A stretch of DNA of 64,000 nucleotides. It comes from Acidobacteriota bacterium. GTDB taxonomy: Bacteria > Acidobacteriota > Blastocatellia > Pyrinomonadales > Pyrinomonadaceae. The stretch lies in the NCBI GenBank assembly GCA_019239425.1, contig JAFAZX010000016.1:27231-91230 (forward strand), read 5' to 3'. The notes below the pieces were generated by a model. That model was not told the DNA's origin. It saw only the letters and a program-made list of their open reading frames with translations, and searched no databases. Within the stretch, counting starts at the first letter, position 1, and each line of letters begins with the position of its first letter. Below are positions 55,162-64,000 of the stretch, in pieces. The position numbers and the translations under genes are program-made.

Positions 55162-57660
55162 TTACTCGTATCTCAAAGCCACCATCGGGTCGACCTTCGT
55201 CGCGCGCCGCGCGGGGAGGTAGCAGGCGAGCGCGGCGACGGCCGAGAGCAGGAGCACGGCGAGGGAGACCGAGACCGGGTCGGCCGGCGTCACGCCGTAG
55301 AGCAGCCCCGAGGCGAGGCGCGCCGCGAGGAACGATACGGGCAGGCCCACGACGACGCCGATGCCGACGAGCAGCGCCGCCTCGCGCAGCACCAGCCAGA
55401 GCACGTCCCGTCCGCTCGCGCCGAGCGCCATGCGGACGCCGATCTCGTTCGTGCGCCCCGCGACGCCGTAGCTCATCACGCCGTAGAGGCCGACGCACGC
55501 GAGCACGAGCGCCAGCAGGCCGAACGCGCTCGAGAGCGTCGCCATCAGGCGCTCGCGCAACATCGAGGCGTCCACCTCGTCCTTGTAGACGCGGAAGACG
55601 ATGTCTATGTCGGGCGAGACTTCGCCGATGACCTGCTTGACGGAAGGGGCGAGCGCGGCGGGCGCAACATTGTTCGAGCGGATGAGGAACATCCCGCCCT
55701 CGGAAGGCTTCGAGGCCTGCGAGGAGGCGGTGAAGGCGACGGGCGCGAACTCCTGCCGCAAGTCCTGGTACTTCGCGTCCTTCACCAGCCCGACGATCTC
55801 GTAGACGGTCTCGGGCTCCGACGGCGTGCGCTCGACGCGGAACCTCTGGCCCACGGGGTTCGCGCCCTTCGTCAGGGCGCGCGCGAAGCTCTCGTTGACG
55901 ACGGCGACCTTCGGCGCGTTCGGCGCGTCGCCCGCGTTGAAGTCGCGCCCCGCGAGCAGGGGGATGCCGAGCGTCTTGAAGTAGTCGGCGCTCACGCGGC
56001 TGAAGTTCGTGCTCTGCTTGCCCGCGGGGTCTGTGCCGTCAATCCAGACCTCGTTGTTCCAGCCGCTGCCGGTCAGGGGGAGGATGTTCGCGTCCGAAGC
56101 CGACTCGACGCCGGGCACGGCGCGGATGCGTTCGAGCAGGCCGCGCTTGAACTCCAGCCGGCGCTCGACCGGGAGCTTCAGGCGCGACATGCTGACGAAC
56201 GTCACGAGGACGCCTTCGCGCCGCAGCCCCGTGTTCTGCGTCGCCAGCTGCGAGAGGCTGCGCGAGAAGAGCAGCGCGCCGGCCACGAGCACGAGCGACA
56301 GTGCGACCTGCGAGATGACGAGCGCGCGCCGCAGGCCGAAGCGCTCGCGGCTCGCGGTCAGGCCGCGCCCGGCGGCCTTCATCGCCGCGCCGGGCGCCAC
56401 GCGCGTCGCGCGCAAGGCGGGCGCCAGCCCGAAGAGCGCGCACGTCAGCACGGCCGCGCCCGCGCCGAAGGCGAGCACGCGCCAGTCCGTCTGCAGGCTG
56501 ACGTAGAGCGGGTTCTGCTCCCTGCTCAAAAGCGAGACGAGCACCTCGCTCAGGTACTGCGCGAGCAGAGCGCCGAGCGCGGCGCCGGCCGCCGCGAGCA
56601 TCATGCTCTCGGTCAGGAGCTGCCGGACGAGGCGCCAGCGCGACGCGCCGAGCGCGAGGCGTGTCGCCAATTCGCGCTCGCGCGTCGTGGCGCGCGCCAG
56701 GAGGAGGTTGGCGAGGTTGGCGCACGCGATGAGCAGCACCGTGCCCGCGACCGCGAGCAGGAGCCAGAGCGGGTTCTCGTAATTCTCGCGCAGGTCGGAG
56801 ACGCCCGAAGCGGCCGGGAAGGTCGTGAGCTTGAACTCGCGGTAGGCCTGGGCGCTGTCGGGCGGGTAGTTCGCGGGGAGCGACGACTCGAAGACGCCTC
56901 GCGAGATGGAGGCGAGGTGCGCGGCCGCGCGCTCCTCCGTCCAGCCGGGCTTGAGGCGGCCGACGACCGTGAGCCACCACGAAGTGCCCGAGTTGAGCAG
57001 GCTGTTCTCGCCGCCGAGCAGCGGCTCCGCGCAGAGCGGGACGGCCACGTCGAAGGAGTGGCCGACCTCCAGACCGTAGAAGCTCGCGGGCGTGACGCCG
57101 ACGACTTCGAAGGGGCGGCCTTCGAGATTCAAGGTGCGGCCGACGGCCGAGGGGTCGCCGCCGAACTCGCGCTGCCAGAAGGCGTGGCTGACGACCGCGA
57201 CCGGCGAGCCGCAGCCCTTCCGGTCGTCTTCGGGCGTGAGCACGCGGCCGCGCTCCGCGCCGACGCCGAGCACTTTGAAGAAGTCGCCGCTCACCCACGC
57301 GGCGCGCGCCAGGCGCGCCTCGCCGCCGCGCGAGAGGTTGAGCGTGTCCTGGCCCCACGCGAAGACGCCGTCGAAAGCCTCCTGCCGTTCGCGCACCTGC
57401 TCCCAGATGGGGCCGGTGACGATGGGGTAGTCGCTGTTGAAGCTCCCGCGCGCCTTCGACAAGTCCGCGAGTTGGACGCCGACCAGGCCCCGCGGGTCTT
57501 TGACGGGCAGCGAGCGCAAACGCACGGCGTCCAGCAACTGGAAGATGGCCGTGTTCGCCCCCACGCCCAACGCGAGCGTCAACACCGCCACCAGCGTGAA
57601 GCCCGGACTCTTCGACAACACGCGCAGCCCGTAGCGGATGTCTTGCAGCAGCGTTCTCAT
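55162..57660 (-). CDS. ADOP-family permease 12, 832 aa
   Basis: ATG 57660 is preferred; the GTG three codons upstream is part of the SD leader. The N-terminus is MRTLLQDIRYGLRVLSKSPG and continues with GVGANTAIFQLLDAV, where other copies have FSVVN-like sequence. It is the longest and most divergent complete copy. The first periplasmic domain lacks the DWR word (YPIVTGPIWEQV) and has extra sequence, and the second reads ALTKGANPVGQRF. Coupling motifs are still intact: [15 protein letters not shown] (about 327) and NEIGVRMALGASGRDV (about 737). Confidence 0.92.
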   Translation of the reverse strand: MRTLLQDIRYGLRVLSKSPGFTLVAVLTLALGVGANTAIFQLLDAVRLRSLPVKDPRGLVGVQLADLSKARGSFNSDYPIVTGPIWEQVRERQEAFDGVFAWGQDTLNLSRGGEARLARAAWVSGDFFKVLGVGAERGRVLTPEDDRKGCGSPVAVVSHAFWQREFGGDPSAVGRTLNLEGRPFEVVGVTPASFYGLEVGHSFDVAVPLCAEPLLGGENSLLNSGTSWWLTVVGRLKPGWTEERAAAHLASISRGVFESSLPANYPPDSAQAYREFKLTTFPAASGVSDLRENYENPLWLLLAVAGTVLLIACANLANLLLARATTRERELATRLALGASRWRLVRQLLTESMMLAAAGAALGALLAQYLSEVLVSLLSREQNPLYVSLQTDWRVLAFGAGAAVLTCALFGLAPALRATRVAPGAAMKAAGRGLTASRERFGLRRALVISQVALSLVLVAGALLFSRSLSQLATQNTGLRREGVLVTFVSMSRLKLPVERRLEFKRGLLERIRAVPGVESASDANILPLTGSGWNNEVWIDGTDPAGKQSTNFSRVSADYFKTLGIPLLAGRDFNAGDAPNAPKVAVVNESFARALTKGANPVGQRFRVERTPSEPETVYEIVGLVKDAKYQDLRQEFAPVAFTASSQASKPSEGGMFLIRSNNVAPAALAPSVKQVIGEVSPDIDIVFRVYKDEVDASMLRERLMATLSSAFGLLALVLACVGLYGVMSYGVAGRTNEIGVRMALGASGRDVLWLVLREAALLVGIGVVVGLPVSFLAARLASGLLYGVTPADPVSVSLAVLLLSAVAALACYLPARRATKVDPMVALRYE

Positions 57661-57663
57661 CTT

Positions 57664-57678
57664 GCTCACTCCGTTCGC
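57664..57678 (-). promoter_or_regulatory. Conserved SD leader, ADOP 12
   Basis: GCGAACGGAGTGAGC, 3 nt before the ATG at 57660. Confidence 0.8.
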
Positions 57679-57680
57679 AG

Positions 57681-57756
57681 GTGATGAGTGATAAGTGATG
57701 AGTGATAAGAGAAGACAAGGCCCGCTGTCTTCTTCTTATCACTTATCACTCATCAC
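57681..57756. repeat. GTGATAA/GTGATGA heptamer hairpin, ADOP 13/12
   Basis: Left arm 57681-57710 and right arm about 57734-57756, two mismatches in the paired part. The ADOP 13 stop (57753-57755) lies in the right arm. Confidence 0.93.
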
Positions 57757-60185
57757 TCGTATCTGAGAGCTATCATCGGATCGACCTTCGTCGCCCTGCG
57801 CGCGGGGACGTAGGAGGCGAGGAGCGCGACGCCCGCGAGCAGGAGCGCGACGCCCGCGAAGGTCAGAGGGTCTGCGGCCGAGACGCCGTAGAGCAGGCCC
57901 GCCATGAGCCGCGTGAGCGCGAGCGCCGCGAGGAGGCCGACGCCCACGCCCGCCAGCGCCAGAGACATCCCGCGCCCGACGACCAGCCGCAGCACGTCCG
58001 CGCTCCGCGCGCCGAGCGCGACGCGGATGCCGATCTCGTGCGTGCGCTGCGTGACGGCGTAGGACATCACGCCGTAGATGCCCGCCGCCGCGAGCAACAA
58101 CGCCATGCCCGCGAACAGCCCGAGCAGGAGTGAGTTGAAGCGCGGCTGCGCGAACGACTCGCCGACCAACTGCTCCATCGTCCTCACGTCGGCGACCGGC
58201 TGCGCCTTGTCCACCGCGCGCACGGCCTCGCGCACGGCGGGCGCGAGGCTCTCCGGCTCGACCGAGGAGCGCACGACGTAGGACATCCCCGCGAAGGGGT
58301 CTTGCAGGTAGGAGGCGTATATCTCGGCCGCGGGCTCGCGGCCCGGCTCCTCGCTGCGCACGTCTGCGACGACGCCGACGATCTCCTTCCAGTTGGGCCG
58401 GCCGTCCGGCCCGATGCCGTAGCTGATGCGCTTGCCGACGGCCTCCTCTCCGGGGAAGTCGCGGCGCGCGAGCGTCTGGTTGACGGCGACGACGAGCGGC
58501 GCGTCCAGCGTGTCGCGCGCGCCGGGGGCGCGGCCTTTAAGAACCGCTATCCCCGCGGCGCGGAAGTAGTCTGCGCCGACGCTGCGGTAGTTGACCGAGG
58601 GCTGCTGGTCGCGCCTGACCTGCGGGCGCCCTTCGATCTGTATGCCGGCGGTCGGCCCCTTCGAGAGCGGCAGCGTGTTGATGACGCCGACGGCCTCGAC
58701 GCCGGGCAGCGCCGAGACGCGCTCGGCCACGTCGCGGTAGAAGCTCGCGTACTGCGCGTCGGTCTGGAAGCGCTCGCCCGAGGGCGTGAGGCTGAAGGTG
58801 AGGATGTGCTGCGGGCGGAAGCCCAGCTCGACCGCGCTCAGCGCGAGGAAGCTGCGGAAGAGGAGCCCGGCGCCGACGAGCAGCACTAACGAGAGCGCGA
58901 CCTCGGAGACGATGAGCGCGTCGCGCAGGCGACCGCCGCGCGCGCCGCCGGTCGAGCCGCGCGCGCTCTCCTTGAGCGCGCCCTGCACGTCCGGCCGCGT
59001 GAACTGCAGAGCGGGCGCGAGGCCGAAGAGCAATCCCGTCGCGCAGGAGACGAGCAGCGTGAAGCAGAGCACGCGCGGGTCGACGGCGATGTCCGCGAGG
59101 CGCGGGAACTCCGCCGGCAGCAGTCCCTTCAAGATGTCCAGGCCCCACCAGCCGAGCAGGAGTCCGGCCGCGCCGCCCGCGAGCGCGAGCAGGAGACTCT
59201 CGACCAGCAGTTGTCTCGCGAGCCTCAGGCGCGTCGCGCCGAGCGCCACGCGGACGGCCATCTCCTTCTGCCGACCCGCGGCGCGCGCCAAAAGCAGGTT
59301 CGCGACGTTCGCGCACGCGATGAGCAGCACGAGCGCGACCGCCCCGAGCAGGAGCAGGAGCGCGCGGCCGCTCTCGCCGACGAGGTGTTCGTGCAGCGTG
59401 ACGACGCGGTTGAAGCGGTTGTTGTTAGTCTCGGGGTACTGCCGCCGCAGCCGCGCGGTGATGGTCTCCATCTCCGCACGCGCGTGCTCCAGAGTCTCGC
59501 CCTGCCTGAGCAGCGCGACGGCGCTGAGGAAGCCGAAGCCGCGCGCGCGCGCCACGTCCTGCCGGGGGTCGGTGGTGGGCACGCGCGCGAAGGGCGGCAC
59601 CCACGCTTCGGTGCGGCCGGGGTAGGCGAAGCCTTCGGGCGCGACGCCGACGACCTCGTAAGTTTGGCCGTCGAGCGTGACGCTCTTGCCTACGGCCGAA
59701 GGGTCTGCGCCGAAGCGGCGCTGCCAGAGCGCGTGACTGAGGACGACGACGGGCGCGTGCCCGGCCTTCTCCTCTTCGGGCAGGAAGAAGCGGCCGGCGC
59801 GGGGGCGCACGCCGAACACGTCGAAGAAGCCGACCGAGGTCATGGCGAGGTCGACGCGCTCGGCCTCTTCGCCGACGGAGAGGTTCGCCGTGCGCGCGTA
59901 GATGGCGGCCATGCGGTCGAAGACGCTCGCCTGCTCGCGCCAGTCGAGGAAGTTCGCGGGCGTGACCTGGACGCGCCGCCCCTCCCGGTTCAGCTCCTGT
60001 ATGGCGACGACGCGCCCCGCGTTCGGGTATTGAAGCGGCCTGAGCAGCACGGCGTTGACGACCGAGAAGATGGCCGTGTTCGCCCCCACCCCGAGCGCCA
60101 GCGCCACCACGGCGACCAGCGTGAACCCCGGGTTCGCGCGCATCGCCCGCGCCCCGTACCGAACGTCCTGCCACAATGTTCTCAT
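57753..60185 (-). CDS. ADOP-family permease 13, 810 aa
   Basis: The protein starts MRTLWQDVRYGARAMRANPG after GAGGAGGGG, without the 15-nt leader. The first periplasmic domain has NFLDWREQA. Coupling motifs are [15 protein letters not shown] (about 307) and HEIGIRVALGARSADV (about 714). The second periplasmic domain has DFPGEEAVGKRI. It ends [10 protein letters not shown]. Confidence 0.93.
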   Translation of the reverse strand: MRTLWQDVRYGARAMRANPGFTLVAVVALALGVGANTAIFSVVNAVLLRPLQYPNAGRVVAIQELNREGRRVQVTPANFLDWREQASVFDRMAAIYARTANLSVGEEAERVDLAMTSVGFFDVFGVRPRAGRFFLPEEEKAGHAPVVVLSHALWQRRFGADPSAVGKSVTLDGQTYEVVGVAPEGFAYPGRTEAWVPPFARVPTTDPRQDVARARGFGFLSAVALLRQGETLEHARAEMETITARLRRQYPETNNNRFNRVVTLHEHLVGESGRALLLLLGAVALVLLIACANVANLLLARAAGRQKEMAVRVALGATRLRLARQLLVESLLLALAGGAAGLLLGWWGLDILKGLLPAEFPRLADIAVDPRVLCFTLLVSCATGLLFGLAPALQFTRPDVQGALKESARGSTGGARGGRLRDALIVSEVALSLVLLVGAGLLFRSFLALSAVELGFRPQHILTFSLTPSGERFQTDAQYASFYRDVAERVSALPGVEAVGVINTLPLSKGPTAGIQIEGRPQVRRDQQPSVNYRSVGADYFRAAGIAVLKGRAPGARDTLDAPLVVAVNQTLARRDFPGEEAVGKRISYGIGPDGRPNWKEIVGVVADVRSEEPGREPAAEIYASYLQDPFAGMSYVVRSSVEPESLAPAVREAVRAVDKAQPVADVRTMEQLVGESFAQPRFNSLLLGLFAGMALLLAAAGIYGVMSYAVTQRTHEIGIRVALGARSADVLRLVVGRGMSLALAGVGVGLLAALALTRLMAGLLYGVSAADPLTFAGVALLLAGVALLASYVPARRATKVDPMIALRYE

Positions 60186-60197
60186 CGCCCCTCCTCG

Positions 60198-60333
60198 CTG
60201 GGAGCGCGGGCATCCCTGCCCGCTAGCGTGCGCAAGCGCGCTGACCGTCTTCCTTCTTAACTCAACCTTGAGACATCAAGTCTCCCAGCTTTCGCGCTGA
60301 CGCGCTCAGGCGGGCAGGGATGCCCGCGCTCCC
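60198..60333. repeat. GGGAGCGCGGGCATCC palindrome, copy 2
   Basis: Perfect 26-bp arms (60198-60223 and 60308-60333). The interior shares GCGCGCTGACCGTCT and CTCAACCTTGAGAC with the copy at 35015-35148. Confidence 0.94.
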
Positions 60334-60347
60334 AGCTTTAGCCAGCC

Positions 60348-62771
60348 TTATTCGTACCGAAGGGCAATCATCGGATCGACCTTTGTCGCCCTGCGCGCGG
60401 GGAGGTAGCAGGCGAGGAGCGCGGCGAAGGCCAGGACGAGCGCGACGCCGCAGAGGACGAAGGGGTCTGTGGCCGCCACCCCGTAGAGGATGGACGACAT
60501 CACACGGGTCAGGGCGAAGGCCCCGGCCAGACCCAGCACGAGCCCGACGACCGCCAGCACCGCGCCCTGCCCGAGCACGAGCCGCAGCACGTCGCCGCGC
60601 TGCGCGCCGAGCGCCATGCGGATGCCGATTTCGTGCGTCCTCTGCGCCACCGTGTAGGACATCACCGAGTAGAGTCCGACGGCCGCGAGCAGCAGCGCGC
60701 CCCCCGCGAAGAAGCTCAGCATCAAGGTCGCCAGGCGCTTCGGCGAGACGGCCTCGTCCACGATCTCGGGCAGCGTACGGACGTTGAAGACCGGGAGCTG
60801 CGGGTCGAGCGCCCGCACCTCCGCGCGCAAGGCCGGGGCGAGCGACGCGGGGTCTGCGCCGTCGCCGCGCACGACGAGCGCCATCGTCCGCCAGGGCTCC
60901 TGCCGCAGCGGCTGGTAGACCTCCCACTCGGCCTGCTCGTCGAGGTCTTCGTTCTTCACGTCGGCCGCGATGCCGACGATCTCAATCGGCCCGTCCTTGT
61001 CCGAGAAGATGAGGTGATGGCCGACGGCGTCACCGCCGGGGAACTTGTTGCGCGCGAGCGCCTCGTTGACGACGCAGACGCGCTGCGCGCGCTCGTCGTC
61101 GGCCGGCGTGAAGCCCCGGCCGCGTTTAATCGCGACGCCCGCCGTCTGGAAGTAGCCGGGCGAGACGATGAGGTAGTTGGCGTAAGGCTGGCGGCCCTTG
61201 GGCGGGTCGGGCTGCCCCTCGATGCGGAAGAAGGAGCTGGACGTGCCCTCGCGGCTCATGGGGAGGAAGTTGATGACGGCGGCCGAGCGCACGCCCGGGA
61301 TGGCGGCGACGCGCGAGGTGAGCTGCTCGTAGAAGGCGATCTGCTGCGGCTCCGCCTCGTAGCCCTCGCGCGGCAGGGCCATCTGCATCGTCAGCACGCC
61401 CTCGGGCCTCAGCCCCAGGTCGGAGTGCGTCATCTCGATGAGCGCGCGCACCATCACGCCCGCGCCGCCGAGCAGCACGAGCGAGAGCGCCACCTCGGCC
61501 ACGACCAGAAGGCTCCGCATGCGGTTGCGCCGGATGCCGCCGGCCGCGCCCTTCTGCCCGCCCTCCTTCAGGGACTCGTTCAGGTTCGTGCGCGTCGCCT
61601 GGAGCGCCGGCACGATGCCGAAGGCGACGCCCGTGAGCAGGGACGCGCAGAGCGTGAAGAGCAGCACGCGCGAGTCGATGACCATGTGCTTCCAGCCGGG
61701 GATGAACTTGGTGAAGGTCGGCGGCATCCCCTTCGACATGAGGTCGAGTCCCCACACCGAGGCGAGCAGGCCGACGCCCCCGCCGATGAGCGCGAGCAGC
61801 ACGCTCTCGGTCAGGAGCTGCCGGACGAGGCGCCAGCGCGACGCGCCGAGCGCGGCGCGGACGGCCAGCTCGCGCTGGCGCGAGGAGGCGCGCACGAGCA
61901 GGAGGTTCGCGACGTTGGCGCACGCGATGAGCAGCACGAAGCCGACCGCGCCGAGCAGCACGATGAGGTAGGGCTTCGGGCCGCGCGTGAAGGAGTCGGT
62001 GAGCGACTCGGCGAAGGCCGTGCGCCCGCCGTTCGTGTCCGGGTAGAGCTGTCGCTGGCGCTCGGCCACCGCCTGCACCTCGGCGTCGGCCTGCTTGACG
62101 GTGACGCCGGGCTTGAGGAGGCCGAGGACTTGCATGTAGTGGTTGCCGCGGTTCTGCGCGTCCTCGGCGTCGAAGGCCAGCGGCGCCCAGACCTGGCAGG
62201 CGTTCAGGGGAAAGTCGAAGTCGTCGGACATGACGCCGACGACGGTGCGCGGTCGGTTGTCGATGCGGACGCTGCGGCCGACGATGTCGGGGTCGGCGCC
62301 GAAGCGATCGCGCCAGAGCCTCCGGCTGATGAGGATGACGGGGTCGGCGCCGTCCTTCCCCTCCTCTTCGGTGAAGGTGCGGCCGCGCTCGGCGCGGGCG
62401 GCGAGGACGCGGAAGAGCGAGGGCGTGACGCGCGCGCCGGAGACGCGCTCGGGCTGGTCGCCTTCGTTGATGCTGAAGTACTGGTTGTTGTAGGCGGCCA
62501 GCTCCTCGAAGACTTTGGTCTGTTCGCGCCAGTCGAAGTAGTTGCCGGGCGAGACGGAGTTGTGCTGGTTGGTGCGGCCGACCTCGCGCTCCCAGACCAT
62601 CACGGCGCGGTCGGTCGTCTCGTACGCGAACGGCCGCAGCAGCAGGGCGTTCACGACCGAGAAGATGGTCGTGTTCGCGCCCACGCCCAAAGCCACGGCC
62701 AACACCGCCACGGCCGTAAAGCCCGGGTTCTTCCAAAGCATCCGCGCCGCGTAGCTTAAATCTCGAAGCAT
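60348..62771 (-). CDS. ADOP-family permease 14, 807 aa
   Basis: ATG 62771 is preferred; the GTG three codons upstream is inside the SD leader. The N-terminus [17 protein letters not shown] departs from the usual LLQD-RYG. The first periplasmic domain has NYFDWREQT. Coupling motifs are [15 protein letters not shown] (about 298) and [16 protein letters not shown] (about 713). The second periplasmic domain has [12 protein letters not shown]. It ends [10 protein letters not shown]. Confidence 0.93.
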   Translation of the reverse strand: MLRDLSYAARMLWKNPGFTAVAVLAVALGVGANTTIFSVVNALLLRPFAYETTDRAVMVWEREVGRTNQHNSVSPGNYFDWREQTKVFEELAAYNNQYFSINEGDQPERVSGARVTPSLFRVLAARAERGRTFTEEEGKDGADPVILISRRLWRDRFGADPDIVGRSVRIDNRPRTVVGVMSDDFDFPLNACQVWAPLAFDAEDAQNRGNHYMQVLGLLKPGVTVKQADAEVQAVAERQRQLYPDTNGGRTAFAESLTDSFTRGPKPYLIVLLGAVGFVLLIACANVANLLLVRASSRQRELAVRAALGASRWRLVRQLLTESVLLALIGGGVGLLASVWGLDLMSKGMPPTFTKFIPGWKHMVIDSRVLLFTLCASLLTGVAFGIVPALQATRTNLNESLKEGGQKGAAGGIRRNRMRSLLVVAEVALSLVLLGGAGVMVRALIEMTHSDLGLRPEGVLTMQMALPREGYEAEPQQIAFYEQLTSRVAAIPGVRSAAVINFLPMSREGTSSSFFRIEGQPDPPKGRQPYANYLIVSPGYFQTAGVAIKRGRGFTPADDERAQRVCVVNEALARNKFPGGDAVGHHLIFSDKDGPIEIVGIAADVKNEDLDEQAEWEVYQPLRQEPWRTMALVVRGDGADPASLAPALRAEVRALDPQLPVFNVRTLPEIVDEAVSPKRLATLMLSFFAGGALLLAAVGLYSVMSYTVAQRTHEIGIRMALGAQRGDVLRLVLGQGAVLAVVGLVLGLAGAFALTRVMSSILYGVAATDPFVLCGVALVLAFAALLACYLPARRATKVDPMIALRYE

Positions 62772-62774
62772 GTA

Positions 62775-62789
62775 GCTCACTCCGTTCGC
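62775..62789 (-). promoter_or_regulatory. Conserved SD leader, ADOP 14
   Basis: GCGAACGGAGTGAGC, 3 nt before the ATG at 62771. Confidence 0.8.
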
Positions 62790-62790
62790 A

Positions 62791-62853
62791 GGTGTTGGGT
62801 GCCGGGTGCTGGGTGCTGGTTAAAATCCGATTTCTCCCCAGCACCCAGCACCC
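62791..62853. repeat. GGGTGCT heptamer hairpin, ADOP 15/14
   Basis: Left units start at 62791. A perfect 16-bp pair joins 62804-62819 with 62838-62853; loop 18 nt. The ADOP 15 stop abuts the arm at 62854. Confidence 0.92.
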
Positions 62854-64000
62854 TCACTCGTATCTCAAGGCAATCATCGGGTCGACCTTCGTCGCGCGTC
62901 TGGCGGGGAGGAGGCAGGCGAGGAGCGCCACGCCGAGCAGCCCGAGCGAGACGCAGGCGAAGGTCAAAGGGTCTGTGGCCGTGACGCCGTAGAGCAGGCT
63001 CGTCAGGACTCGCGTCAGCGCGAACGCGCCCACGAGTCCCAGCCCGACGCCCGCCAGCGCGAGCCAGAGCCCCTGTCCGACGACGAGCCTGAGTATGTTC
63101 CCGGTGCGCGCGCCCAGGGCCATCCGCACCCCTATCTCGTGGCTGCGCTGCGCCACCGTGTAGGAGATGACGCCGTAGATGCCGACGGCCGCGAGCAAAA
63201 GTCCGACGCCCGCGAAGGCCGCGACGAGCACCATCTGGAAGCGCCGGCGCGAGAGCGAGTCGGAGAGCACCTGCTCCATCGTCCGGAGGTTGTAGAGCGG
63301 GATGTCCTTGTCCACCGAGGCCACCTCGCGCCTGAGCGCGGGCACGACCGCGGCCGGGTCGCCCTTCGTCCGCACGAGGAACGTCCCCGCGCGCTGCGGG
63401 AACTGCGCCTCCGGCACGTACATCTGCGGGTAAGGCTCCTTGTCGAGGCTGTCCGTCCTCGCGTCGCGCACGACGCCGACAATCGTCCACCAGGGGTTCG
63501 TCGGGTCGCCGATGTTGAGCCGCTTGCCGAGCGGCTCCTCGCCCGCGAAGTAGCGGCGGGCCATCGTCTCGTTGATGACGACCGCGGTGGGCACGCCCGC
63601 CGTGTGCCGCTCCGTGAGCGGCTCGCCGCGCACGAGCGGGATGTTCATCACGTCGAAGTAGCCGGGGCTGACCGCGCAGACCTCCGCGTCCTGCACCTTC
63701 TCGGGCGGGAGCGGCGGGCGACCCTCGACGACGAAGGCCGAGATGTTCTTCTCGTCGGTCAAGGGCAGCGAGGCCGCGACGGCCGCGTGCTCGACGCCGG
63801 GCACGGAGGCGGCGCGCGCCGTGAGCCGCTCGTAGAAGGCCGCCCGCTGCGCGGCCTCCTTGTAGGTCGTCATCGGGAGCGCGAAGTCGAAGGTGAGGAC
63901 GCGGTCGGGGCGGAAGCCCGGGTCGACCGACTGCACCGCGGCGAAGCTGCGCACCATCAGCCCCGCGCCCGCGAGCAGCACGGCCGTGATGGCTATCTCG
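62854..64000 (-). CDS. ADOP-family permease 15, 5' end off the right edge
   Basis: About 382 C-terminal codons are present, in frame to base 64000 (reading EIAITAVLLAGAGLMVRSFA at the edge), so the gene is cut rather than broken. The visible part is the second half of an ADOP permease: the periplasmic domain with YFAGEEPLGKRL, then three FtsX helices with coupling motif HEIGVRMALGARTGNI, ending [10 protein letters not shown]. Its stop abuts a GGGTGCT hairpin. The array therefore continues beyond the window. Confidence 0.92.
   Translation of the reverse strand, partial: EIAITAVLLAGAGLMVRSFAAVQSVDPGFRPDRVLTFDFALPMTTYKEAAQRAAFYERLTARAASVPGVEHAAVAASLPLTDEKNISAFVVEGRPPLPPEKVQDAEVCAVSPGYFDVMNIPLVRGEPLTERHTAGVPTAVVINETMARRYFAGEEPLGKRLNIGDPTNPWWTIVGVVRDARTDSLDKEPYPQMYVPEAQFPQRAGTFLVRTKGDPAAVVPALRREVASVDKDIPLYNLRTMEQVLSDSLSRRRFQMVLVAAFAGVGLLLAAVGIYGVISYTVAQRSHEIGVRMALGARTGNILRLVVGQGLWLALAGVGLGLVGAFALTRVLTSLLYGVTATDPLTFACVSLGLLGVALLACLLPARRATKVDPMIALRYE

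Overview
The window is GC-rich bacterial DNA, most likely from an Acidobacteriota genome. A placement near Blastocatellia is an inference. The case rests on three things: a long array of ADOP-type permeases (the 'acidobacterial duplicated orphan permease' family), an ECF sigma factor paired with a giant TPR serine/threonine kinase, and many intergenic palindromes. No tRNA, rRNA, CRISPR array, transposase or phage gene was seen.

Layout. (1) 1-2550: a secreted protein of unknown function running off the left edge (minus strand), then an MFS exporter with a C-terminal ABM-like domain. (2) 2722-4921, minus strand: a Spy-like periplasmic protein, an ECF sigma factor, its likely membrane anti-sigma factor and a second, membrane-anchored Spy-like protein; this looks like an envelope-stress module. 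(3) 5235-11190: an ECF sigma factor and a 1742-residue kinase/TPR protein with an internal duplication. (4) 11329-15007: a secreted HYR-domain protein, two small proteins and a secreted WD40 propeller. (5) 20177-15112, minus strand: a tightly packed five-gene operon of ABM protein, cobalamin-binding protein with the CarH-type Wx9EH signature, PAS histidine kinase, three-receiver hybrid kinase and single-domain response regulator. (6) 20421-27398: a MacB/LolD-type ABC ATPase, an NtrY-like kinase and an NtrC-like sigma-54 activator, interrupted by a CASTOR/POLLUX-type channel and an unknown gene. (7) 27550-64000, minus strand: fifteen consecutive ADOP permease genes (fourteen complete, one cut by the right edge), with no ATPase or adaptor gene between them.

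How the parts may work together. The ADOP proteins carry two FtsX-type domains and two MacB-like periplasmic domains but no nucleotide-binding domain. All keep the putative ATPase-coupling motifs. The only ABC ATPase visible is the one at 20421-21110, next to the NtrY/NtrC pair, so one ATPase and one sigma-54 circuit may serve the whole array (inference).

The most unusual feature is a family of intergenic inverted repeats. Most have arms built from degenerate 7-nt tandem units: GTAGGCA, GTGATAA, GTGAATA, GATGAAG, GGGTGCT and similar. Each locus has its own heptamer, but its two arms match each other. Several heptamers contain a stop codon, and because 7 is not a multiple of 3 the stop recurs in all three frames. 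At least nine genes in the window end inside an arm. Seven of the hairpins in the ADOP array are each followed by an identical 15-nt Shine-Dalgarno leader just before the next start codon.
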